This document shows, one piece after another, positions 36,055 through 43,753 of a DNA stretch of 46,798 nucleotides. Location of the stretch: assembly GCA_964583615.1 (NCBI GenBank), contig CAZOWM010000028.1, positions 1-46,798 of the forward strand, written 5' to 3'. A program made the translations under genes and the position numbers. How positions within the stretch are numbered: the first letter of the stretch is position 1; each line of letters begins with the position of its first letter. This DNA comes from CAZOWM01 sp964583615 (GTDB taxonomy: Bacteria; Spirochaetota; B62-G9; DRHN01). The notes beneath the pieces are model-generated. The model was not told the DNA's origin, did not search any database, and saw only the letters and a list, made by a program, of their open reading frames with translations.

Positions 36055-37284
36055 TCAGTCTTCTTTCAGTTTTTCAATATCTCTTTCGCCATGCAGTATC
36101 CCGGCGTAGTAACGAAGGACGAGCGGACGTGACGCCTCGTCTTTCAGCCTGCACACGGACTGCAGGACATGATCTGCGCCTTTTTTCATCTCTTTTTCAT
36201 GAAACTCGATGTCTTTTTCAAACATACGTCCTTTTTCATCGGTTTCCTTGAAAAACAGTGCGCAGGCAATTCCCAGACAGATGTTTTTCGGTGTGATACC
36301 GTGCGCTTCACAGAGGCGGACCGCGCCGGCAAGCCGATCATCAGGCCCGAGTTTCCTGTACAGGTCCCGCCCGACTCTGTAAATCGTGTCGCCAAGGGCT
36401 CTGTTTTTGAACCGCGAGAGCAGATCCTCGATGTGCTCGCCGATATCTTTTTCATGAAACTCATGAGGATAGGCTGCAATGAGGGCATGTCCGGCCTCCC
36501 ACATCGCCTGCTTGGTGACGTCCGTAAGAGTGCGGTCCTCTGCCGCCTCCCACACATACACAAGGTCTCTGCCGAACACACCGGCAGTGTACCCTAAAAC
36601 TGCGTGCCCGAGATTGTGGATATAGAGTTTTCTGTCCACATAGGCCTTCATATTTTCCTTGGGTTCGAGCTGCGGCACGTCCGGGATTTTCCCGAGAAAA
36701 CCGTGCCTGTCCAGAATCAAACTGTTGTACTCTTCAGCGAATACGAGGAGAGGATCTTTTTTTCGGTCTTCCTCGTGCATGATCGGCACCATTTTCCCTA
36801 TCGAGGTTTCAACAAGCCCCACGTGTGCGAGAGCCGCAGAAGGATCCGGAACGTCAGGGTGCTTTTCGAACGTTTCTCGGAGTGCGTTTCTGAAAAACGA
36901 TGCGGCATTCCTCATGTTTTCACAGATGATTATGTCAAGTGTTCGTCCCGGGTCGTCAAAACCCCTTTCGACAATGCCGCGGGCGATCAAAGGGAGGATA
37001 TTTTTCAGTGCCTCCTGCCCTACAGCAGTGGAAACAAGATCACACGCGGCAACCTCTTTGACAACAGCCTCACGGTGAAAGCCCAGCAATCCCCGTACGT
37101 TTGCAACCTCTATGGTCCGCTCAACCCTCTCTTTTACAACAACCCTGTAGCGGTGAGTGCGGTTGAGCTCTTCGATGATCCGCTCGTCGATGTCCACGAA
37201 TACGACTTCCCACCCCGCATTGGCGAATATCTGTCCGACAAATGACCTGCCGATATTCCCTGCTCCGAATTGGACGAGTTTCAT
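36055..37284 (-). CDS. mtlD: Mannitol-1-phosphate 5-dehydrogenase family
   Basis: A 409-residue polyol-specific long-chain dehydrogenase. It has QFGAGNIGRSFVG (5-17) for NAD binding, ICENMRNAA, and the catalytic K-x4-N-x2-H motif at Lys219, Asn224, His227 (KLYIHNLGH). MtlD interconverts mannitol 1-phosphate and fructose 6-phosphate. ATG 37284 puts the Rossmann strand at the N-terminus. No mannitol phosphotransferase gene is in the window, so mannitol phosphate may arise inside the cell, for example as compatible solute. The gene follows the E1 dehydrogenase gene, with a strong hairpin between. Confidence 0.88.
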   Translation of the reverse strand: MKLVQFGAGNIGRSFVGQIFANAGWEVVFVDIDERIIEELNRTHRYRVVVKERVERTIEVANVRGLLGFHREAVVKEVAACDLVSTAVGQEALKNILPLIARGIVERGFDDPGRTLDIIICENMRNAASFFRNALRETFEKHPDVPDPSAALAHVGLVETSIGKMVPIMHEEDRKKDPLLVFAEEYNSLILDRHGFLGKIPDVPQLEPKENMKAYVDRKLYIHNLGHAVLGYTAGVFGRDLVYVWEAAEDRTLTDVTKQAMWEAGHALIAAYPHEFHEKDIGEHIEDLLSRFKNRALGDTIYRVGRDLYRKLGPDDRLAGAVRLCEAHGITPKNICLGIACALFFKETDEKGRMFEKDIEFHEKEMKKGADHVLQSVCRLKDEASRPLVLRYYAGILHGERDIEKLKED

Positions 37285-37312
37285 GCTTTTGGCTCCCGAA
37301 CATTGTGAAAGA

Positions 37313-37340
37313 GGCGGCGCCACACTTTTCAGGCGCCGCC
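37313..37340 (-). terminator. Strong hairpin between E1 and mtlD genes
   Basis: GGCGGCGCC (37313-37321) and GGCGCCGCC (37332-37340) form a perfect 9-bp GC stem with a 10-base loop. On the minus strand only TCTTTC follows, so termination may be partial, which would make it an attenuator or processing site rather than a full stop. Confidence 0.5.
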
Positions 37341-37387
37341 CCTTTTCTATAAACATAAGGAGGATGAGAAAAAGACGAATAGTGTTT

Positions 37388-39658
37388 TTATAAGTCGAGC
37401 ATCTCCCGTATGTTTCGAGCTATTTTTCCGGCACTCGGGAGGTTTTCCCGCTCGAGCGGGGCCGACATGGGTGGCGGAACCTCGTGCGCCGCTATCAATT
37501 TTACCGGGCCTTTCAGGCTCTGGAAGGCGTTTTGCTGAACCTTGTTGATGATGTGCTCACCGAAGCTTCCTCTCCCGGGCGCCTGAACAACGACGACCGC
37601 CCTCCCTGTTTTCTTCACAGAATCGACGATCAGCTCGATATCAAGAGGAACAAGAGTTCTCGGGTCGATGATTTCGACACTGACTCCGTCTTCTTTCTGG
37701 AGAATCTCCGCTGCCTCTATACACGCCTTGAGCTGAAAGGAGTATGAAACGAGTGTGATGTCCTTGCCTTCCCTGCGAATCACTCCTTTTCCGAAGGGGA
37801 TCGTGTACTCTTGTTCCGGAACGACATCCTTTTCGATGTACAGATGCTGGTGCTCTATGAAAAACACGGGATTGTCGTCTCGTATCGCTGTTTTCAGAAG
37901 CCCCTTGACGTCATACGCTGAATAGGGGATCACGACCTTGAGTCCGGGAAACTGCGCGGGTAATGCCTCGAGACTCTGGCTATGCTGTCCTGCATACCCT
38001 CTGCCGCCACCGATAGTGGTGCGTATGACGAGAGGGATCTTCGCCTTTCCGCCGAACATATACTTTGTCTTCGCAACCTGATTTCCGAGCTGGTCGCCGG
38101 TCATGAGGATGAAGTCGATGTACATGATCTCCACAACCGGCCTGAGCCCGGTCATCGAAGCGCCGAGACCTGTTCCTATGATCGCAGCTTCCGAGATCGG
38201 CGTGTTGAAAACCCGCCTTCTCCCGAAGATATCGTATAAACCGACGGTCGCCTGAAATGCGCCTCCATATTCCGCGACCTCTTCACCGTACAGCACAACC
38301 CTGCTGTCCCGCGCCATCTCCTCCATGAGCGCCTCGATGACCGCATGCCTGTAGAGGATACGGCCTTCGGTGTCTCTCCGGAAACTCTTCATCTCCTTGT
38401 TGAAGTGCACGGTTTTATATGTATCACCGATATCCTCACTTGTTGTGTCGGAAAACAGGCCTTCGTAGATACCTGCGGGATCGGGATCCGTTGCACGCGC
38501 CGCCCTTTTTGTTACCTCCTCCATTCTGCTCTGGATACTTTCACGAAGCTCGCTTATCTGCGCTTCCGAGCTGACACCTGCGTCGATCAGCTCCTTTGCG
38601 AAAAGGTCGACGGGGTCATACTTCAGCCATTCTTCCTCTTCCTCGGCGGTTCTGTAGGTCATGCGTTTATCGCTCAGGGAATGACCCGCATAGCGGTAGG
38701 TCTTGAATTCGATGAGTACGGGCCCCTCTCCCTTTCTGCATATTTCGACTGCGTCCGTGACTGCGCTTCTCACCGCGAGCACGTGCATGCCACTTTCGGC
38801 CATTGCGTGCATGTTACTGTCGTTGAATCCCGCCCCTCTCTGTGCGAGATACTTTACGCCCGTCACCTCTCCTTCCTGCTGCCCTGACATTCCGTACTGA
38901 TTGTTTTCGAAAATAAAAATGGCGGGAAATCCTTTTCCAAACTGAGGCATTGCGGCGAAATTCATGGCTTCCAGACAGATGCCGTTGTTCGCTGCACCGT
39001 CTCCAACCATGCATGCAACGACCTTTCCGTTTTCAAGAAGAAGTGAGCTCAGCCCCGCCCCAGATGCAATTGCCATACTTCCGCCGACGATTGCATTTGC
39101 ACCCAGATGGCCAGAGTGGAAGTCTGCGATGTGCATGCTCCCGCCTCTTCCTCTGCAGTAGCCTTCTTCTTTCCCGAAGAGTTCAGACATCGTTTTGAAC
39201 AAATGCAGGTCAACAGCTGCTGTAAGGAGCTCCGAATCCGGTTCTCCTCTGTCCTGTTTACCGAGGTATGCAACGAGCTCTTCACGGCTCATTGTGTACA
39301 GTCGAAAGAGGACCTTTGCAATTGAGTGCCCGTGCCCGCGGTGCGTTGAAGTGATATAATCATCTGGCTTGAGCGAAGACATGGTTCCTGCGGCAACAGC
39401 CTCCTGTCCTATTGAGAGATGCGTGGCGCCGATGAAATTGAACCCCTCTTTCGGCACGAACTTTCCGCTCTTCAGTTTGATGATCATTTCCTCGAAGATA
39501 CGAATGTACAGCATTGCCTCAAAGAGTTGAACTCCCTGCATTTCCGACACCTTCTTGCCCAGAATCTTTTTCAGCGACATTTCACGCTGAAAAATCGGTA
39601 TATCCGCGATCTTGATCGCTCCCCTGTTGAATCGGGGCAATACGTTTATTTCTCTCAT
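37388..39658 (-). CDS. Fused E1 alpha-beta thiamine-diphosphate 2-oxoacid dehydrogenase
   Basis: A 756-residue protein joining both E1 chains of a pyruvate/acetoin/branched-chain type 2-oxoacid dehydrogenase complex. The alpha half (about 40-390) has STHRGHGHSIAK, GRGGSMHIAD, LGANAIVGG and the ThDP motif GDGAANNG (219-226)...FENNQYGMS. The beta half (about 420-756) has RHAVIEALMEEM, YGEEVAEYGG, NTPISEAAIIGTGLG and APGRGSFGEHI. An insert of about 35 residues (116-155) interrupts the usual HGHxIAKG...ELFG region. No E2 or E3 gene is in the window. The start ATG 39658 has AGGA 9 bases upstream; GTG 39664 is possible. Divergent from a DeoR regulator with shared operators. Confidence 0.88.
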   Translation of the reverse strand: MREINVLPRFNRGAIKIADIPIFQREMSLKKILGKKVSEMQGVQLFEAMLYIRIFEEMIIKLKSGKFVPKEGFNFIGATHLSIGQEAVAAGTMSSLKPDDYITSTHRGHGHSIAKVLFRLYTMSREELVAYLGKQDRGEPDSELLTAAVDLHLFKTMSELFGKEEGYCRGRGGSMHIADFHSGHLGANAIVGGSMAIASGAGLSSLLLENGKVVACMVGDGAANNGICLEAMNFAAMPQFGKGFPAIFIFENNQYGMSGQQEGEVTGVKYLAQRGAGFNDSNMHAMAESGMHVLAVRSAVTDAVEICRKGEGPVLIEFKTYRYAGHSLSDKRMTYRTAEEEEEWLKYDPVDLFAKELIDAGVSSEAQISELRESIQSRMEEVTKRAARATDPDPAGIYEGLFSDTTSEDIGDTYKTVHFNKEMKSFRRDTEGRILYRHAVIEALMEEMARDSRVVLYGEEVAEYGGAFQATVGLYDIFGRRRVFNTPISEAAIIGTGLGASMTGLRPVVEIMYIDFILMTGDQLGNQVAKTKYMFGGKAKIPLVIRTTIGGGRGYAGQHSQSLEALPAQFPGLKVVIPYSAYDVKGLLKTAIRDDNPVFFIEHQHLYIEKDVVPEQEYTIPFGKGVIRREGKDITLVSYSFQLKACIEAAEILQKEDGVSVEIIDPRTLVPLDIELIVDSVKKTGRAVVVVQAPGRGSFGEHIINKVQQNAFQSLKGPVKLIAAHEVPPPMSAPLERENLPSAGKIARNIREMLDL

Positions 39659-39701
39659 CTTCACCCGTCCTGTTTTCTGTAATTCACTTACTCAATGAAA
39701 T

Positions 39702-39717
39702 ATGTTAATTTATGTTA
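39702..39717. promoter_or_regulatory. Operator copy 1 for the DeoR regulator
   Basis: ATGTTAATTTATGTTA: two TGTTA elements 10 bp apart. It sits at the expected transcription start of the E1 promoter and differs by one base from copy 2 at 39786-39801; the two are 84 bp apart (about eight helical turns). Confidence 0.6.
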
Positions 39718-39718
39718 T

Positions 39719-39747
39719 ATGATATAAGAAAATGTTATTATTGTCAA
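39719..39747 (-). promoter_or_regulatory. Sigma70-type promoter of the E1-mtlD unit
   Basis: On the minus strand a perfect TTGACA (39742-39747), a 17-base spacer and TATCAT (39719-39724). Near-consensus strength; the operator at 39702-39717 lies just downstream of the -10 box, so repression by blocking polymerase is expected. Confidence 0.75.
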
Positions 39748-39777
39748 GGCAATGCTGTTGAAATCCTGTAAGTTAAC

Positions 39778-39805
39778 TTGACTTAATGTTAATTTCTGTT
39801 AAAAT
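39778..39805 (+). promoter_or_regulatory. Promoter of the divergent deoR gene
   Basis: TTGACT (39778-39783), a 16-base spacer and TAAAAT (39800-39805). The second operator copy occupies the spacer, which suggests autorepression. Confidence 0.6.
39786..39801. promoter_or_regulatory. Operator copy 2 for the DeoR regulator
   Basis: ATGTTAATTTCTGTTA, identical to copy 1 at 15 of 16 positions, and placed between the -35 and -10 boxes of the regulator's own promoter. A palindromic GTTAAC (39772-39777) lies next to it. Confidence 0.6.
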
Positions 39806-39833
39806 TTATGCACGCTGCTGATACCGAAGACCG

Positions 39834-40598
39834 ATGATTGCTGAAAAGAGAAGACAGGAAATCCTGCATCTCGTCGAGGAGCAGGGGTCAATCAGGATAT
39901 CCAACCTGGGAAAAAGATTCGATGTCACGGACATGACGATCAGGAGGGATATCGATTACCTATCGGATCTCGGCCTGGTGAAGCGCGTTCACGGGGGCGC
40001 TGTCTCCGATGACGGAAAAATCAATCTGGCAACAACGTTTCTCAAGAGAAACCAGGAGTACAAACCTGAAAAGGAACGGATCGGGAAAAAGGCCCAGGAA
40101 TTTGTGGAGGACGGGCACACCCTGATCATCGACGGAGGGTCAACGAACGAGGTCTTTGCCCGTCAGCTGGACCCGCACAAAAAGCTGAAGATCATTACCC
40201 ACGCTCTCAACATCGCCTGGATCCTCTCTGAAAACGAAAATCATGCCCTCCTCGTTCCCGGCGGCATACTCAACCGTCTGACGATGACCTTCACTGGACG
40301 TGAAGTCGAGCGGATGTATGAGGAGATAAACGCGGACGTCCTTTTTCTCTCTGCTTCGGGTATTTCTCTCGAAAACGGCCTGACCGATCCTCAGTGGCTC
40401 GATACATCAATAAAAAAGGCAATGATAAAATCCAGCCGGAAAGTTGTTCTTCTGATCGATTCCCACAAATTCGGCCTCGTTTCATCCCGGACATTTGCAA
40501 TGCCCCAGGATGTGCATGTGGTGGTTACCGATAAAAACCTCCAGCGTTCCTTTGTACAGGAGTGTGCTGAACGCGGGATAGAATTGGTACTTGCCTGA
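39834..40598 (+). CDS. DeoR-family transcriptional regulator
   Basis: A 254-residue DeoR protein: helix-turn-helix (about 6-58, IRISNLGKRFDVTDMTIRRDIDYLSDLGLVKRVHGGA) and DeoRC domain (KKAQEFVEDGHTLIIDGGSTNEVFARQL, HALNIAWIL, VPGGILNRLTMTFTGRE, ADVLFLSASGIS, KVVLLIDSHKFG). It is less similar to the two cassette regulators than they are to each other. Divergent from the fused E1 gene, with shared operators on both promoters, so it likely represses E1-mtlD and itself, relieved by a phosphorylated sugar or polyol. Confidence 0.92.
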   Translation: MIAEKRRQEILHLVEEQGSIRISNLGKRFDVTDMTIRRDIDYLSDLGLVKRVHGGAVSDDGKINLATTFLKRNQEYKPEKERIGKKAQEFVEDGHTLIIDGGSTNEVFARQLDPHKKLKIITHALNIAWILSENENHALLVPGGILNRLTMTFTGREVERMYEEINADVLFLSASGISLENGLTDPQWLDTSIKKAMIKSSRKVVLLIDSHKFGLVSSRTFAMPQDVHVVVTDKNLQRSFVQECAERGIELVLA

Positions 40599-40744
40599 AA
40601 TTTCTCACCGTATTTAGAGAACACCATCGCTTTTAATGGTTGTGAATTTTTAGTTTACTTTCAAAAAATTTAATATTACCTTACTATTCGAAAATTCTTA
40701 TAGACTTCGAGGAGAAGCGTATCAGCACGGCGCCAAGAATCATC

Positions 40745-40966
40745 GTGTTTTCTACACCGACCTGCGGGTGGTGTAGAAGACTGAAAAGCTACCTCAAAGA
40801 GAAGGGTTTCAGGTATAGAGACGTGGATGTTTCGAAAGACCCGAAAGCAGCACAGGATGTGGTGAGAAAGACGGGGCAAATGGGTGTTCCGGTCACGCTT
40901 ATCAACAACAGACCTGTGGTGGGGTTCAACAAGCAGGAAATCGACCGCCTTTTGCGGATAAAATAG
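40745..40966 (+). CDS. Glutaredoxin-like protein (YruB type)
   Basis: A 73-residue thioredoxin-fold protein, listed from the first standard start codon, GTG 40745. The redox motif CGWC (7-10) follows FSTPT; GVPVTLINNRPVVGFNKQEID holds the cis-Pro and the C-terminal helix. It resembles the short GlrX/YruB family of thiol reductants. The GTG start cuts off the first beta strand: the frame continues upstream as ISTAPRIIV, and AGGAG (40710-40714) is placed ideally for an ATC codon at 40721. The true protein may therefore be 81 residues with a non-standard start. Confidence 0.85.
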   Translation: MFSTPTCGWCRRLKSYLKEKGFRYRDVDVSKDPKAAQDVVRKTGQMGVPVTLINNRPVVGFNKQEIDRLLRIK

Positions 40967-41005
40967 AAATCAAAATAATATACTATATATCAGGAGGGCA
41001 CATAA

Positions 41006-41278
41006 ATGAAATTAAAGGTCATTGACGAAAGATTGCTCGTTGAGGTTGCAGAGTCAGAAGAGCAGAAATCACCCGGTGGAATCTACATTCCGGATACTGC
41101 AAAAGAAAAACCTCAAAGAGGAACCGTCGTGGCAGTTGGCACTGATGAAGATCTTCAAAAGGTCATCAAAGTTGGCGACAAGGTTGTGTTTGGAAAATAC
41201 ACAGGCGATGAACTGGAGTTTGACGGGAAGAAGTACCTCGTCATTCAGAGATCCGATATTTTAGCCATAATCGAGTAA
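41006..41278 (+). CDS. groES: Co-chaperonin GroES
   Basis: A 90-residue Cpn10 protein: VIDERLLVEVAESEEQKSPGGIYIPDTAKEKPQRGTVVAVG, with the mobile loop and roof region in place, then VGDKVVFGKYTGDELEFDGKKYLVIQRSDILAIIE. GroES caps the GroEL folding chamber. AGGAGG is perfectly spaced before the ATG, and a strong terminator follows. No groEL follows, which is unusual since the two are generally in one operon. A chaperonin gene must lie elsewhere. Confidence 0.95.
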   Translation: MKLKVIDERLLVEVAESEEQKSPGGIYIPDTAKEKPQRGTVVAVGTDEDLQKVIKVGDKVVFGKYTGDELEFDGKKYLVIQRSDILAIIE

Positions 41279-41283
41279 AATAA

Positions 41284-41316
41284 GGGGCAGCCCCTGAGGA
41301 GCTGCCCCCTGTTTTT
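41284..41316 (+). terminator. Intrinsic terminator of groES
   Basis: GGGGCAGC (41284-41291) pairs with GCTGCCCC (41301-41308) around a 9-base loop, followed by a T-run ending at 41316. Confidence 0.88.
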
Positions 41317-41327
41317 AAGGACAAATA

Positions 41328-41615
41328 GTGGTTGATGAAAATAAAACAGCAAACTTTTTCAAAGCAATAGCCCACCCAACAAGGATCAGTATCCTGAAGA
41401 CAATCCATCACTCGAATTTCTGCGTCAATGATTTGAGCGACCAGCTCCACCTCAATCAGCCGAATACATCCCAGCACCTCGCAATCCTTAAAAGTAAGAA
41501 CATAATCAAGAAAACCAAAAAAGGAAACGAAGTCTGCTACCGCATAAAGAACCCCACCATCATGAAGATCATCGAAGATGCAGAACATCTCATCAAAAAT
41601 CTTGACAAGGATTGA
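41328..41615 (+). CDS. ArsR-family helix-turn-helix regulator
   Basis: A 95-residue winged-helix protein: FFKAIAHPTRISILKTI, then the recognition helix region LSDQLHLNQPNTSQHLAILKSKNIIKKTKKGNEVCYRI. The canonical ELCVCDL metal site is reduced to NFCVNDL, with a single Cys, so arsenic or cadmium sensing in the classic way is unlikely. The GTG start follows AAGGA by about 7 bases. No metal resistance gene is adjacent. Effector unknown. Confidence 0.88.
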   Translation: MVDENKTANFFKAIAHPTRISILKTIHHSNFCVNDLSDQLHLNQPNTSQHLAILKSKNIIKKTKKGNEVCYRIKNPTIMKIIEDAEHLIKNLDKD

Positions 41616-41616
41616 T

Positions 41617-41647
41617 CCCTGCTGACCACTGTGCACTTCAGGGTTTT
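41617..41647 (+). terminator. Weak terminator-like hairpin after the ArsR gene
   Basis: CCCTG (41617-41621) and CAGGG (41639-41643) with TTTT after; it lies in the gap between convergent genes. Short stem and long loop. Confidence 0.35.
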
Positions 41648-41668
41648 AAACACAGGCTCATGAAAGCA

Positions 41669-43753
41669 TCATTTTGTCTGAAGCGTAAACACCCCATCCC
41701 ATGCCGGCCCCGGTGCATACTTCATGAAGTGCCTGCATCTCTTTATGTACATTCGGCTTACTTCGTCGTTGTTGGTTTTGAGGCAGTGATTGAATGCTTC
41801 AACCGCACGCTCCCACTCCATGCGTTTGTAGGCCTGAAGCCCCTCGTTGTAGTGCTCGAGAAAATCCTGTGAATACACGATTATCTCTTTTTCACCTGCG
41901 AGCTCATAAATGGCAACAGGTTTTTTCTTGCCCTTCACACGCACCAGGTCAAGCTCGCGTGTCACGAATTCCCCCTCCACCTCTTCTTTGGTGAACTCGC
42001 TGATGATGATGTGATTTGCCGTCTGATAGATCTTGTTTATCCCCTCGAGACGGGCGCCGAGATTTACCGCATCACCGATAACGGTGTAATCGAATATCTG
42101 CTCCGAGCCGAGATTTCCCACGATCATGTCCCCGGTATTTATCCCGATCCCGATTTCAAAGGTTTCCTTTCCTTCCTGCGTCCATTTTTCTTTGAGACGG
42201 TCAAGGGTTCGTATCATCTCGAGCGCGGTGGAACACGCCTTTTTCGCATGGTCCTCCACATATAAGGGAGCGCCGAACACCGCCATGATCTCGTCTCCCA
42301 CAAACTTGTCAAGCATCCCTCCAAACCTGAGTATAACGTCTACCATTGCAGTGAGGTACTCCCCGAGGACCGTCACCACTTCCTCAGGTGTATACCGCTC
42401 TGAGTATGTAGTGAAAGACCGTATATCCGAGAAAAGAACAGAGAGATGTCTCCTCTGACCCCCGAAGGTAAGCGCGTCCGCGCCCTTCAGCACTGAATCG
42501 ACCACGTTTTCAGCGAGATAGTGCTTGAACACGGACCGGATGTAGATCTTTTCCTTTTCCTCGCTGAAGTACTGATAGGTGTTACATCCCACGAACGCGA
42601 GGCCGATTCCTCCCATGGGGATCATGAAGTTCATGAGTACGTCCATGCGTACGAATACTATAATATTTGCGATAAAATATGCTCCCGCGATTGCAACTGC
42701 TGAGAGGATACCGATCAGCGGCCGCGTCTTTTTTATCAGAAACGCAATGAGAACAGCGAATATGAGCGCAATCAGGTAAATCAGAAAGTCGTGCACATCC
42801 GTAATGAAGTTCTGGTCGAGAACGGACTGGATAAAATTCGCGTGTATCTCCACTCCCGGAGTGAGCGTCTCGCCACCGGACACGTAAAAAGGCGTGGGAA
42901 AAAGGTCGTGCAGTTCATCAACGGTTGCGCCGATGAGAATGATCTTGTTGTGAAAGGTTTTTCTCTCCAGCAGGAGCTGGAAACCTTCCTCATCGACGAC
43001 CTGTTCGTAGGATATTGTTTTAAACGAGTACGCGGGCCCGTAATAGTTGATGAAACCGGAGGGGAGATCGTCATATTTTTTTATCAGATATTTTCCACCG
43101 AGAACAAAGTCCCCGTCATCGGTGTTTTGAAACCACGCTGCGGGGTCGCCCTTCAGACCGAGGTGTTTTGCGAGCGTGGCGATTCCCAGTGAATAGTAGC
43201 GCTCTTCGTTGTAGTCTCTGAAAAGAATGTACCTTCTCACAAACCCGTCCGTGTCGAATTTTGTATCTGTGAGACCGAACGGAGCAACTTCATGAAGCTT
43301 TTCTATGGGCGGCAGAAGGCTCACCAGGGTGAACCCCTGGCGCTCCTCGATAACCATCTTTCCCGCAAGAACCACGTTTCCCCATTTCTTAATGGCATCA
43401 CGGAGAATACTGTCCTGCTCCGGATCGATTGCGCTCTCCTCCGTAAAAGCGATGTCAAAAAGGATGGTATCCGCCCCTGCTCTGTTGAGGTTTTCCACAA
43501 GCTTCGCGTGATAGGTTCTCGGCCACGGATACTTGTAGGGGATCTGAGCAAAGGACTGGTCATCGACGGCAACGATGACAATGCTGGAATCCTCGAGTCC
43601 CTCCGCGTTTACCCCTCTGAGGGAAAACTTGAAGTCCGTGATGCGGTGCTCGATGTTGAGAAAAAACGTGAGCTGTGAGAGAAAAATCATGAATACAGCA
43701 GAGAGGAATCCGATGACGAGGATAATAAGCAGCCTCTTTTTGTCGGTTGTCAT
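41669..43753 (-). CDS. CHASE2-domain adenylate cyclase
   Basis: A 694-residue membrane receptor cyclase. One N-terminal transmembrane helix (about 8-31), an extracytoplasmic CHASE2 sensor (about 35-320; DSSIVIVAVDDQSFAQI, RADTILFDIAFTEES, LIGATVDELHDLFPTPF), three transmembrane segments (about 325-420) and a class III cyclase domain (about 430-610). Catalytic residues are present: metal Asp in FSDIRSFT and VGDEIMAVFG, Lys in DKFVGDE, and YTVIGDAVNLGARLE with the purine-selecting Asp and the transition-state Asn and Arg. This set specifies ATP, so cAMP is the expected product. A TPR-like tail follows. The start touches the end of the barrel-protein gene. Confidence 0.93.
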   Translation of the reverse strand: MTTDKKRLLIILVIGFLSAVFMIFLSQLTFFLNIEHRITDFKFSLRGVNAEGLEDSSIVIVAVDDQSFAQIPYKYPWPRTYHAKLVENLNRAGADTILFDIAFTEESAIDPEQDSILRDAIKKWGNVVLAGKMVIEERQGFTLVSLLPPIEKLHEVAPFGLTDTKFDTDGFVRRYILFRDYNEERYYSLGIATLAKHLGLKGDPAAWFQNTDDGDFVLGGKYLIKKYDDLPSGFINYYGPAYSFKTISYEQVVDEEGFQLLLERKTFHNKIILIGATVDELHDLFPTPFYVSGGETLTPGVEIHANFIQSVLDQNFITDVHDFLIYLIALIFAVLIAFLIKKTRPLIGILSAVAIAGAYFIANIIVFVRMDVLMNFMIPMGGIGLAFVGCNTYQYFSEEKEKIYIRSVFKHYLAENVVDSVLKGADALTFGGQRRHLSVLFSDIRSFTTYSERYTPEEVVTVLGEYLTAMVDVILRFGGMLDKFVGDEIMAVFGAPLYVEDHAKKACSTALEMIRTLDRLKEKWTQEGKETFEIGIGINTGDMIVGNLGSEQIFDYTVIGDAVNLGARLEGINKIYQTANHIIISEFTKEEVEGEFVTRELDLVRVKGKKKPVAIYELAGEKEIIVYSQDFLEHYNEGLQAYKRMEWERAVEAFNHCLKTNNDEVSRMYIKRCRHFMKYAPGPAWDGVFTLQTK

